A program made the position numbers and the translations under genes. Shown here piece by piece: positions 37,608-48,900 of a stretch of DNA of 64,000 nucleotides (within the stretch, counting starts at the first letter, position 1; each line of letters begins with the position of its first letter). The notes under the pieces were generated by a model. It saw only the letters and a list, made by a program, of their open reading frames with translations. It searched no databases and was not told the DNA's origin. The stretch covers positions 5,690,501 to 5,754,500 of the forward strand of contig JAZGTN010000037.1 in assembly GCA_037783415.1 (NCBI GenBank), given 5' to 3'. The stretch comes from Leptasterias polaris. Lineage: Eukaryota; Echinodermata; Asteroidea; Forcipulatida; Asteriidae.

Positions 37608-38111
37608 AGAGCTTGCAATGGCTACTCCAACGCAGTACACATTCACGAGCCGAGTAAAGAATTGCCGCACAGTGTGCCGCACGCCTGCAGATTGGTACAG
37701 TATACAGCCTTGGATTAAAGGATATTCAAACATTGACAACTTTTGCCGATAGAGGGCGATGCGGGGCAAAGTTCATTGATTTTTTTCTCAATGTGCGTTG
37801 TCGACCGGACGTTGAATCTCGATGATTTTATTGCCAACGAAGTTCTAAACAATCGATCCTCAAATCATGGAAATGGTTGTTGATGGAAAAAGTAATATTT
37901 AGGGCATAAATTAGGGGATAAGATCGTCCAAAAATGCATTTTTTTCAAAAATGATGCCTTGAAATAAAAAGTGTGAAGTTTGGAGGAAACTTAAATGGGA
38001 TAGTATGTTTTCTAAATTTGTATTAGCTTGCATACTCATTATTTTTATTTTTGCTGATATCACCTTAATTCTTTATGTTTTTACACAATTGTATGTATTT
38101 TGCATGGGGTA

Positions 38112-38289
38112 GGTCTCGGTCTCGGTCTCGGTCTCGGATACCTTGGTCTCGGTCTCGGTCTCGGACTGCAAAAGTCTCGGTCTCGGAAGGGCTGGTCTCG
38201 GTCTCGGTAGGGCTGGTCTCGGTCTTGGTCTCGGTCTCGGATGTCAAGGTCTCGGTCTTGGTCTCGGTCTCGGACTTCCAGGTCTCGAC
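38112..38289. repeat. GGTCTC hexamer array 2
   Basis: Same hexamer and the same inserts as array 1, in the same orientation. Its right edge (GACTACAACACTGACTGATA) is an inverted version of the left edge of array 1 (TGATACCAGTGTTGTAGGTC). Confidence 0.9.
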
Positions 38290-38322
38290 TACAACACTGA
38301 CTGATACTAATATAATTACATA

Positions 38323-38618
38323 CACTAGGCCTACTCCTAGAACTATGAGGTTCGATCCGCTATCGTCTCCACGAACCTCATACATGTAGTCATAGAGTGA
38401 CATGTAGTTGTACAAAATCCTCTCGAAGATCCGGTTTAGGAAAATAACTGTAGGTGCAGATACGTGAAGGAGAAAAAGTTTCGAATAGGATTTTGTACAT
38501 GTCACTCTATTTGACTACTAACTATGACTATGAGTATGAGGTTCGTGGAGACGATAGCGGATCGAACCTCACGAGTCATAGTAAGATTTACTACTACTCT
38601 AGTTCTAGGACTAGGCCT
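38323..38618. mobile_element. palindromic foldback, GAGGTTCGATCCGCTATCGT arms
   Basis: The left arm ACTATGAGGTTCGATCCGCT, ATCGTCTCCACGAACCTCAT, TAGAGTGACATGTA and ACAAAATCCT is inverted at the right (AGGATTTTGTACATGTCACT ... ATGAGGTTCGTGGAGACGAT ... AGCGGATCGAACCTCA). Outer, weaker pairing extends to the ACTAGGCCT words on both edges. No ORF. Confidence 0.8.
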
Positions 38619-38907
38619 AAATTGAGTGACAGTGTAAATTAATTTTCCCGTACTCACTTAATTGTAAAATTAGGCCTCCTCTGTTGAGATACAGAGTGCA
38701 TCAAACCATCACTCAAATGTTGACCAAATTATTATTCATTGGTGGTGTTGTGAAGTGGTTATTATTATTTTTTAATGTTGCACCATCATTCTGACACATG
38801 CACAAAACCTCACATTGCAATAACAATAGAGGGCGCAAATCATTTCATAACTTGAGTGAAAATCACCCATGATTTTGATGTAACTTTTCTACTCACCAAA
38901 TGTATCA

Positions 38908-39942
38908 ATGTTTTACAGTAGAAATCTTCGCAAAATCCTTAATCTGTGGCCCGGGAAGAGGCTAGGGGTGTACAGGTTCCTGCCTCTGTTTTTCGGTTTC
39001 GGTGCTTCGCTGGAATGGGTTATGATCAACGCCCGAATTGCACCTGGCAGAGAAACATTTTGTAAGTTTTGGTGTTATCGTTTCTGGCCAATGTAGAGTC
39101 TGGTAACCTAACTCTTTAATAGTTATAAAGTGTAATTCTTGTGTTTAATGGTCAGCAAATTAGGGGTACCCTACTGAAGGGGTTGTTGAATGGGCGTTAT
39201 TTATAGCAAAATGTGGGGGGGGAGGACTAGAAGTAAAATAATTGTTTTTAATTAAATAAAGTTTATGTTTTTGTAAAAGTGCACTATTACTACGCTGGTT
39301 TGTCCAGAATAGTTTTAAACTGACTTACATACACTGTACTGTAGCACAGGGGAAAGTTCAAACATACCTTGAATTTTCTACGCAGTGTCTTACTTAACTT
39401 TTAAGATTAAAAACAAAAGTGCTGTGTCAGTGTGTGGTTTGATAACATTTATTATTAGTTTAGGTAAAAGTTGAAAGTGGTTTTACATAAAATTTTAATT
39501 AATTGAGCATTTTTTTAAGAAAGATCGAGAGTAACGTTAAAACTTCATCCATCTAAAGTGTACTATTATTGATTAGTAATACTATTACTAATCAATTAAT
39601 AGTTACTACCTACTAATAGTATTATTTAAAAATAAAACTCCATCAAAATTTTCTTATTTTTGGATTAAATCCTCCCTCAATAAAATAGCCCTTAAAACTA
39701 ATAAACAGTCACCAACCTTTCTTATTTTTCAGTAGTTCTTAGTTTTTCTGTAATATTTTCCTTGTTCTTGTTTTCAGATGATGTTTATCGTAGGAAGCAA
39801 TCTGAGTTTTTCTGTAATATTTTCCTTGTTCTTGTTTTCAGATGATGTTTATCGTAGGAAGCAATCTGAGCGTAACCATGAGGCCAAACTAGCGTTAGCA
39901 GAAAATTCTGAGGAGACTTCAAGTCACCCAGTGTCAAGTTAG
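38908..39942 (+). CDS. SMIM4: small integral membrane protein 4 (complex III assembly factor UQCC5)
   Basis: Two exons: 38908-39061 and 39842-39942, giving 84 residues (70 in human). The N-terminus reads MFYSRNLRKIL, then PGKRLGVYRFLPLFF and a single membrane segment ending SLEWVMI. It continues GRETFYDVYRRKQSE, the family's most conserved block, which is completed across the splice. The tail is hydrophilic. Known role: a mitochondrial inner-membrane microprotein needed for assembly of ubiquinol-cytochrome c reductase. The start codon has T at -3, a poor context, and an out-of-frame ATG lies 8 bp upstream. The second exon's acceptor region is tandemly duplicated (39743-39870). Using the upstream acceptor would add 64 bp and cause a stop after 12 new residues. 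UQCC6 follows 251 bp downstream. Confidence 0.92.
39743..39870 (+). repeat. 64-bp tandem duplication spanning the SMIM4 exon-2 splice acceptor
   Basis: Two head-to-tail copies by eye of a unit running from TTTTTCTGTAATATTTTCC through TTTTCAG and ending GCAATCTGAG. Each has the polypyrimidine tract, AG and the first 29 bases of the exon. Confidence 0.95.
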
Positions 39943-40193
39943 AGAGACTCGAGTGTACAAGGCTGAACTGTTACTTTGAGTAACTTGACTGTGTTTCTGA
40001 AGGATGACGATGCATCATGTAAAACTGGCATTTTAGTGTGCCTCATACCTGGTTTGACAAGAGCTTAAGAATTGTCTTGACCGGAAGCAAACGTTTTTGA
40101 GGAGGAAAAAACATTCATCAGACTGGAGAAGAGAATTGGATTTTTGACTGATTGGAGTTCATATTGGATCACTGCGAGCATTAGGAGTTAAAA
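39943..40193 (+). promoter_or_regulatory. SMIM4-UQCC6 intercistronic spacer
   Basis: 251 bp without AATAAA or ATTAAA. It contains one short ORF (ATGACGATGCATCATG... ending TAG after ten codons) and a minimal ATG-TAA inside it. No other ATG precedes the UQCC6 start apart from these. The layout would allow leaky scanning or reinitiation to reach UQCC6. A separate internal promoter cannot be excluded. Confidence 0.55.
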
Positions 40194-40926
40194 ATGCCCG
40201 CTGGGACAGACTTGTTTCCGTATGTGAAGTTCCTAACAGCCAGCATGTTGTCCATGATGGCTGGAGCGCAAGTTGTGCACGCCTACTACAAGCCAGATAT
40301 GGTAAAATCTAGAATGCCGACGCATTTTTCATGTTAATTTCTAATATTATTAATTTCAAAGGTAAAAAAACATCAACACCGTACCAAAACATACAAAAAA
40401 TTCAAAAGGCAAGAGATATAAAAGTATTAAACATATTAAACAATACAGGACATATATTCCAAAGACTGTACAAAGGAGTACAAAAAAGCAAACGTAATAA
40501 CTGTCAATTTCAGGTACGGAAACTTTCCAGTGTTGTGATCAAAAGTTAAACATTTATTTGTATCGAATTACCAACACAGATGAATTTTCATGCTAATAAT
40601 AACTGTCTAGTTTTTTTCTTTATGCCATATTAAACAAAAACAATTCCAAAAGCCACAACACCACAAAGACCAAGTGGGCATGTGTTTCAGGTGGAGATAA
40701 GTTTTTATTATATTTTTATTACAACTTTTGATTAAAATTCTATTCAGCCATTGTAAACTTCCACAGTCAAAGGTACACCTACTCGGCAGCGTTTCTCAGT
40801 TCTTACATTGTTTTGTTCTTGCAGACGATACCAGAGATTCCTCCTGAAAGAGGCGAGCTGGGAAGATCTCGAGATGGGGCAAGAAAAGCAGCAGAGAACG
40901 AAATCAAGACAAAGGAAGGGAGCTAG
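40194..40926 (+). CDS. UQCC6: BRAWNIN, complex III assembly microprotein (C12orf73 / UQCC6)
   Basis: Two exons: 40194-40301 and 40825-40926, giving 69 residues (71 in human). It begins MPAGTDLFPYVKFL, with a hydrophobic signal-anchor-like segment (residues about 9-28) containing AGAQVVHAYYKPD. Then comes TIPEIPPERGEL, nearly identical to the vertebrate motif, and a charged tail ending in KTKEGS. The intron falls exactly between YYKPDM and TIPEIPP (phase 0). The ATG has A at -3, a better context than that of SMIM4. The known protein is an inner-membrane microprotein required for complex III assembly. Its position directly behind SMIM4 with no AATAAA between suggests one dicistronic transcript, as in the Drosophila sloth1/sloth2 gene; this is inference. 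Confidence 0.93.
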
Positions 40927-43336
40927 CGTCAAATGTTAATTATGCAGAACTGTTGACGTCTTTTTTTATGCCATCAAGGATTGGTATTTGGAAAATTAGC
41001 CCTGTATAAAGAAAATCTGCCTGTCCCTAGCCTCGATAGACTGTGCAAGTCTCGCGCGTAAGCGAACTTCCGGGACCATTGTGGTCCCAACCATATGGAG
41101 TTTTACGTTGGCAATATTTTGTTTCGTCTATTATTTTAGTTTAACGTACTTTATGACCATGAAAATTAAATATGTTGTTGGGAATGTATTACTAAGTGAT
41201 CAAAAATATGAAAGTTAAATCAATTCAACAAAACAACGAAGAAAACCCAAGAATTAAACTTGACCTCTGCTTCCGGTTACTTGCAAAAAATTAAGAATTT
41301 GTGCCCACCTCCGATCACCAAATTTGTTTTGGTCGCGCGATGATAATCACCAGACGCTGTAATTGTCAGACGCTAAGCCTTTACATTGCAGTCTACGGTT
41401 GTCGAGGCGTCAGCGTCCTCTTTAAACCGCGTCATGCGTTAATTCTACGCCCGTGCGGTCATCGCGCGTCTGCGTTTAAACCTGCTTTTAGTGGTTGCAC
41501 GTACTCAGGCGTGGATTTACAAAAGGGTTTCTTAAAAAGTTAATATCAAATAAGCATCCTTGTCTCAGAGTTTTTAGTTTGTTTCAACAAAAACTAACAA
41601 ATGATTTGTGTATTTATTATGAAAGCTAAAACTCATATTATGCAAATTGTAAAGATTATTTTTGTTGGTCAGATTTTTTCATAGATCTAATTTATAAACA
41701 ATGATTTGATTTCAGAAAAAAATATGTTCTTCACTTGACGTGTTTTCTCGCTCCGATACGCGCGAGACTTGCACAGTCTATTGCAAGACTGTTTGTGCGA
41801 GTTGGAAGAATAATACACATAATCACGCCTGAGCCAACGCACAGATCCACCAGTGCTAGAGTAGACTGTTCCCACGACGGTCCACACACAGTCTGTATGG
41901 ATAATAAATATGCACACGCACCAAGTCCATGCACAGAATCCTGACAGACTCCATGTATGGAACTGGTGTAAGGCGTGTGCATGGACAGTGCATTTACAGA
42001 CTCTTGTGTGTATACTGGAAAATAAGACGGCCTTGCCATTAAGGCTAGCCCATCCTTGATTAGGTCTACAGTCTACACCAATGGGTTGGATTAGGCAAAC
42101 CATGCATGAACTAAATTAAGGACTTCCCAATTTGCAAAAGCTGCTACCTAAAAAAGAATCAGGAACCAGGAATGTTTTGTTTTATTGGAGTTTCTAGATA
42201 ATTGTTTAAATGTTTGATGCGGCCACGGACCTCCACAGGTCAATTGCCTTACAAGCTTTGCTTCTTGATCCCTTTGCATTATCATATTTGTTTTGCACCA
42301 AGATTTCTTTAAATCACACATGTTTTGCATCTATTTATGTTCAAATCTATTTAGTAAAATGGGTTTCTTGCATTTGATTGATAGGCCTATTGTCATAATA
42401 AATTGTTTTGCTGCTGTGGAAAATAAATTAACATTGAATTGAATAGTAGTTGTCATCTCACTGTCTGAATGTAATAACAAGAGCATTGAAAAGGGCATTC
42501 AATTCACTGCGTAGATAAAGAAATGTAAATGTAAATGCCAACTACATTGAATGAATTGCCCCTTGGATATTCCTTCTTTTTCTGCACTGGTTGTATGTTC
42601 TAACTTCACAAGTACGGAGACTGCGCTGTATTCCGACAGTGGACACCCCTATGTTCCGACAGCCCAATGTTCCCAACCCCATGTGACTTATTCGTTAGGG
42701 ATAGGGTTAGGAAAATAAACTGAGGTTGTTGGAACATAGCGTTGTCGACACATAGGTGTGTAACCCCCAAAGACAGTTTCAAGGACATTTGCTAGGGTGG
42801 CTGTAGCTAAATCTTTAACCCCCCCCCCCCCCTAAAGTCTTTAAAATCAAACTGCATGCTTTTTTGAATTTTGTTGAACTGATGATAACTGGTTATGCCT
42901 GATAAGGCTTTACCGCCTAATCGGAGTAATCGCTATCTGTTACGGTGTTCAGTTGCCATTATTTTGTTGTAGGAATTGTTTACGCCGCAGAAACAGGAAG
43001 TTGAGTTTTAATGGACTGGTCTACATTAACTGGTACACCGTAAAAAAATAATCACTTTTTTTGGAAGTAGTGAGGATTCTTTTATGTACATGTACTACCT
43101 TCACAAATTTAAATCAAAATTCAGACCCTCTGATATAATGTTATTCTTCCGCACTTTTCAAAGCCATAATTCTTATAATTCACATAATATGTACAAGGGC
43201 CACTTTAATTTTAAAACAAAAATATAGACAATGGCTGATTAAGGACCCTGTAAAATTACTCTACATAAAATTCAGAGGTGAGATTGAATGAAAATGTAAA
43301 ATCCTGAAAACTTGATGTTACAGTTCCCTCATGGTG
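40927..43336. other. noncoding, repeat-bearing interval after UQCC6
   Basis: Contains the 748-bp TIR element (41036-41783) and a poly-C run near 42820-42831. No exons recognised. The ORFs around 41.7-42.1 kb have no conserved motif. Confidence 0.4.
41036..41783. mobile_element. long form of the AGACTGTGCAAGTCTCGCG TIR family
   Basis: ATAGACTGTGCAAGTCTCGC at the left and GCGAGACTTGCACAGTCTAT at the right bound 748 bp. The subterminal GCGAACTTCCGGGACC...GTGGTCCC resembles that of 28568-28716. No transposase could be read in any frame, so it is non-autonomous. Confidence 0.8.
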
Positions 43337-43597
43337 TAGTCTTGATTGGCGGCGTTCATTTTGTTTAACGTAGTGCGATATCGCAACACGAATTACTGTC
43401 TGCAACACGAATTACTGGAGCAGAGATATCTGTATCACACGAACATTACTGGAGAAGAGATATCTGTATCACACGAACATCTGTTTCGATCCAGATTTAT
43501 AGATTTGCCCAGTCCTTCTGAGTCAGCCTCCCAAACAGTCAATGTAGCCCCCTCTACCGGTGGCTAATACAAAAAACAGCGTCGCCAATCAAGACTA
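43337..43597. mobile_element. TIR element with 9-bp target duplication (Mutator-like candidate)
   Basis: TAGTCTTGATTGGCGGCG at the left and CGTCGCCAATCAAGACTA at the right bound 261 bp. CTCATGGTG occurs immediately on both outer sides (43328-43336 and 43598-43606). The interior has a short tandem repeat around AGATATCTGTATCACACGAA (two copies). A 9-bp duplication is typical of MULE-type transposons. Confidence 0.88.
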
Positions 43598-44259
43598 CTC
43601 ATGGTGTGGAGATGAATCCCACTGGATTTACAGGATATACATTATAGAGGTTTACAGACTCTCTACATCATTTCAATTACATTGTAGATACCTGAAGGTT
43701 TGGGCACGACAAGGGCCATTTGATGGCAGTTTTACCTTCAAGAGAAAATTTAAAGGTGCAGGAATAACAATGAAAAAATCTGATCAATCTTATGCCTGAA
43801 AATTACTCTTCTCTTTCTTCTTATAACAAGGTTCCTGTATAGACCATGTGACCTGTGACCTCACATGTTTACAAAAGATCCACAGAGCCTGGACTTCCTG
43901 CAGGCCCATTTTGTACACAGCTCAATGGAAGAATACAACAAATCTTATGTTTTATGGAGATTGCACTGTCTGATTTTTCTCAACTTTTGATATGAAGAAA
44001 GGGGGGACATCTCAAAAGCTGTACAGCTGTTGCTTTTGTAAATTTTTAATTTATATGAAAATTATGACACAAAATGTAAATTTTCTCGTATAGCATGTGT
44101 ACCATCAGGAAATGCATTATAATGTAAACAAAGGTTAACATGGTCTATACCTGTATAAAGAGGTCATTTGGCCAGTCCCAGCGATTTGTCGTAACGAGAG
44201 TAGACTGTATCATGTGACTTCCCGACAATCGTTACTATACCAAGGGTTTTCGTTCACAT

Positions 44260-45972
44260 TTGTTTTCACTCACCAGTTGGACAAGTTGGACCAGCTTTTG
44301 AGTACTCTGCAAGTCCTCATCTATTTCCAAGAATTAATTTTAGCTCTTTGCTTCTCAGATAACTCAGCTGATTTACAAATTTATTTAGTGCATTCACATT
44401 GCACAACAAGGGCAGCTCCCTTCACAGAGCAGTCACATCACTAATAATTATTCATAGAGGTCAGGCGTGAAAGGTGACCAAGTGGATAGATTCCATTTCT
44501 ACAGCAGCCTGCTTCCCAGATCACTCGGCTAATTTCAATACAAGGAGTTGAGAATGCATCAGCAACCCACAAAAAGGCAGCTCATCACTTCTCTGACCAG
44601 CCACATCAGTAATGTTTTATGTTCACAGAGGTCAGAGGTGAAAGATGACCAAGTGGATGCCATAGCTGTAAATCAGAGCTGAGGGGTGCACCCCACTAAA
44701 CAAGGAGGGAACAGCACGTCCGCCTCATTAATATTTTGTAGGCCCTCAAATTAAGACCCATTTGAGAGCCAAATCAAAGGGGTACAGTGTAAAAATGTTG
44801 CTCAATTGTGACCTGGGGGTTGTTGACTTCCAACTTGAGGTATATCGGATAACACCGGCCCTGAAAAAATTGTCCTTTTTGTCCAGAAGTGAAGGAATTT
44901 GTTTTCAAGATTGATACTTGGACGTTTGGGGTGTTTTTATTTGGACTCCCCATATCAAATTGAGCAGAGGATAAAAGTACAAGAGTCAATGGATAATATT
45001 CTCTTTACTGTAAAAAGCTGTGAGACTTCCATGTTATTTAAAAAGTACTTTTGAATATTTACCATTTTGCACTGTATGCTTTGGGAGTTTATTTAGTGGG
45101 ACGCACCCTGAATCCCAGATCACTCAGCTAAGTTACATTCATTTCAGATTTCGTTGGCAATCCACACAAACGGCATTTTGCTTCCCTGAACAGTCACAGC
45201 AGTAATGATTATTCACAGAGGACAGAGATTAAAGGTGACCAAGCGGATACCAATTTTATACATAAAAGCTGAGCAGCTTACTTCCTAGATCACTCGGCTA
45301 AGTTACATTCACTGAGTTCAGAGTCCATTGGCAATCCACACAAATGGCATCTTGCTTCCCTCACCAGTCACAGCAGTAATGCTTATTCATAGAGGTCAGA
45401 GGTCACATGTAGAATCTTGCTTCCCTGAACAGTCACAGCAGTAATGATTATTCACAGAAGTCAGAGGTAAAAGGTGACCAAGTGGATGCAATTTTTTTTA
45501 CATAAAAGCCGAGCAACTTACTTCCCAGAGTTCATTGGCAATCCACACAAATAGCATTTTGCTTTCCTGACCAGTCACAGCAGTAAATGTTTATTCATAG
45601 AGGTCAGAGATCACAGGTGACCAATTGAATGATGATCTACATCAGAGAAGAGCAGCATGCTTCCCAGATCACTCGGCTGATTGTTATTCATTGAGTTCAG
45701 AGTGCATAGGAAATCCACAGAGAACATAGGAGAAAGGTAGTGTGTTGGATATTTCTAAATTTCCAAGACCACTCGGCTAAACATACATTACCTAAAAAAT
45801 TTCTCTGACCACTCACATCTGTAATGTTTATTCATAGGGGTCAGAGGTGACAGATGACCAATTGAATGCCTTGTTGATGATGATCAAAATCTGAAAAGAG
45901 CACTCATAAGTTCAATAACAACTTGCAACTTATTCTCTGACCACTCACATGTGTAATGTTTATTCATGAAGG
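44260..45972 (-). repeat. degenerate tandem array derived from the end of CENPK
   Basis: At least seven diverged units directly downstream of the CENPK stop, on the sense of CENPK. Each carries a block resembling the last coding bases, stop and poly(A) signal of CENPK. On the plus strand the block reads roughly TTATTCATAGAGGTCAGAGG followed by TGAAAGGTGACCAAGTGGAT. Copies are near 44450, 44625, 45205, 45380, 45450, 45590 and 45830. The authentic version is at 45959-46001. Between blocks recur ATCACTCGGCTAA, GGCAATCCACACAAA and TCACAGCAGTAATG. Confidence 0.85.
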
Positions 45973-48900
45973 TCAGAGGTGAAAGGGGACCAATCGGATG
46001 CGTTGGCAGGCCTGCGGGTGGCGTAGTGCAATGCCACATCTCAGAAGAAGTTCAATGTAAGGCGGCCAGAAAGACTCGTCCAGTGTGATGTAGGGGTCCG
46101 GCTCATCGTCTGTGCACTTATTCATCAGTACCTGAAATGTTGACAGAGTACCGCAAAATGAATAGTCATATGATATCAAAACGGTTGGGGCGTTCCTTAA
46201 AAAAGTAATATAGGATTGGTATGGATAAAAATCATCATTGTTCAATGGAAGCATTTTTCAGTGAAATATTTCCTTCTGAAATGAAGGCGTATTTGAGAAA
46301 ACTGTATCTGAAAACCTACAAAAATGCAACAGCTGATTTCCGTTTTTAGAACCAAAGGACAATGTTTTTACATGCTGAAAACTGTGCATGGTTTTCACTA
46401 TTTTCTCCTAACTCATACAACAGATTAAGCCCAAATTTTCACAAGTTCGTTATTTCATGTGCCGGTACATGGTTGACCACACAAAACATGAACACTGTCT
46501 GCGACTATTTTGTCAGTTCTACCAATCCTGTATAGTACCTTTAAAACATTTTCAACAGAAAATACAAGCTGCTATGTGGAAAGAGGCTAACACTGAGAAA
46601 GACAATTGAACTCTGACCTCTAGTATTTCGAGGAGCGATATGTAGCGATGCTGCTCATCATCAGACTCTGCAGAACTTCTTCTCTGTACGACATAAAATA
46701 AATGCAAATAGAGTTACAAGTACAACAGAGATGTTTAATCAATAAATTCTTGTGGTGTAGACAATGTGACACAACATTAAATCTTTATCTGGATCCAATT
46801 TCATTGAGCTGCTTAAAAGCACAAAAGGTCACCATGCACAACACATTTTTGCTTACTGGAATAAGGTTACCAGTCATAGTACTATGTCACATGTACTAAC
46901 TGCGACTGGTTTCCTGCTTATATTTGCAAGCAAGAAATTTGTCAGTACTAAATCTGCTAACTCTGCTTTAATCCTGTGAGCAAGTTATTGCATCAAACTC
47001 GTGTGTATCTGCTGCACGCCCAAAGTTGTTGATACTTTTAGTTCCAAAGCTAGCCTACGTTTGTGTGTACGTTCAATCCAAATCACACATTTCATCGCCC
47101 AACAACATTTCTCATAACAGAAACTTTTAATTCTTAGAAGACCTTGGTTTTTGGAGATTGTGTTTAAAAGCCAAGTCCAATTATGAAACTTTTATTGCAT
47201 ATTATGTCATCAAAGAAAAACGAGCTCAATGCAACTCCAAGGGGCTTGCCCGCTGCCTGTTTCAAAAACGATGGCCTTGTTCTGATGGACAATGAAGAAG
47301 TCTAGACCCAGATTATGAGCGGGTACCCGTTCACCTACCCTTTTACTTGTTTTGTTGACGTCTGCCATCGAGGGTAGTGGAAAGTGCTTGGTGGCAAAGT
47401 GTGCCAGTCTGCGCATCAAGTCTTGCTGCAGCTCCAATGCACGGAGTCTCTTCTTTGATAACTCCTTTAGACCTGTATCACTGTAGAACAGAATAGAGAG
47501 ACTTCACTATACATAACAAGAATGGGTCTTATTGACCCACTGCGCAACATGCAGCCCACCTATATGCGCCTATCCTGTCCGCCATTTTGGGAGTCAAAAT
47601 ATACACAAAGGAATGGACTCCCAAACTGGTGGAAATTGTAGATTTGCAAAGAACGGAGGTGCATTCTGTGCTGTGCAAGGGGTCAATATAGCGTAATTCC
47701 AAAGAACTAATCATTGCACTTTGGACATTATTACCCCTGGTCACTGGGCAATTTGTTTCATCTCAGCTCCCCGGGGGTGTACACAGCCAATGCTGCGAAA
47801 TAGCGCACCAAGCTACAACAATCACATGAACCATCGCTGCCCTCACAGGTACCCATTTACCCCTTGGTTGAGGGTGATCAAGAATTGTGCCTAGTACAGA
47901 CTGACACTGTTTGGCAGTGAATTGTCAGATAAGATTTAACTAATTATTCTCTGAGGCAGTGCCCATATTCTTAAAACTGTTAACGGCAGTGTCCAGAGCT
48001 GATTAAATCCGCCCAATTTTCAGACTGTGTATTGACAGGCCCGACTAAATTGACCCTATTTATAATGCAATGGTATTAGCTGTAACAATCCTTGTGACTT
48101 CAAAATGGCTTTTGTGAAAGTTCAATTTGTAAAACAAAATCAAGTTTGGGGCGTCAGCTTTGATCTTGTGTTTGCCTTGACCGCATTCATTGTTTTAACT
48201 GTTGTTTTTTAACTTCTAAAAGACGAAATTTACAACTTCAAGTAGATGGCATTACACAGGTTTTATATTGGGCACTGTGAGGGTTAATTGTAAACAATTG
48301 CTTAAAAAGTTTATTTACAAAGCAAAAAAAACCACCCCAAAACCAACTTGGCACTTATCACAACGATCTGAATCCCATGGTGTATTAGCTAGGCCCAGTT
48401 TCATAGAGTTGCTTAAGCAGAAAACAGTGCTTAACAAATTTTTGCCAAGCAAAATTGAGCAGGATACCAGTCATGGATTGTGACACAGTATTTTGGCTAA
48501 TAACCTTTGTCTGGTAAACATAATTTGGCTGTGCCTGAAATTTGGCTCCTGGATGTTTTGTGAGAAAACTGTTCAGAAATAGTCCATGACTTTCATTACG
48601 GGGGTATCAGTGTGGGTGTCAGTGGGGGTCTTTTCCCTGCCTAGTCCTAGTAAAATTTGCCTCTTCCTATTAATCTGGAAATGAAAGCTCTAGAAACGAA
48701 AAACAGTGCATATACCTGTTATGTTGTTGTAAGGCCGCACCCTTAGCTTCTTCAAGTTTCTCCTGAAGACTTTGCTGTACCTCCTTGTGTTGTTCCAACA
48801 ACATTTTCTCCCTGTTATTTAACAAGAGCAAGCACATTTTAGGGATCAAACTTTCCCTGCATGTTTTATGTGAGAAGTCTCCTTGTCACTACTCCTTATT

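Noticed and set aside
36731..38505. Arg-Asp / Glu-Thr dipeptide ORFs resembling SR-type proteins
   Set aside because: Direct translation of the GGTCTC hexamer arrays. The same pattern arises in other frames and strands and has no flanking domain.
41687..42103. Overlapping ORFs of 102-138 codons downstream of UQCC6
   Set aside because: Antisense and sense ORFs are equally open, Cys/His-rich by composition and overlapping the end of a TIR element.
43381..43480. CRISPR-like short repeats or other prokaryotic system
   Set aside because: Only two short tandem copies inside a TIR element. The window is clearly eukaryotic.
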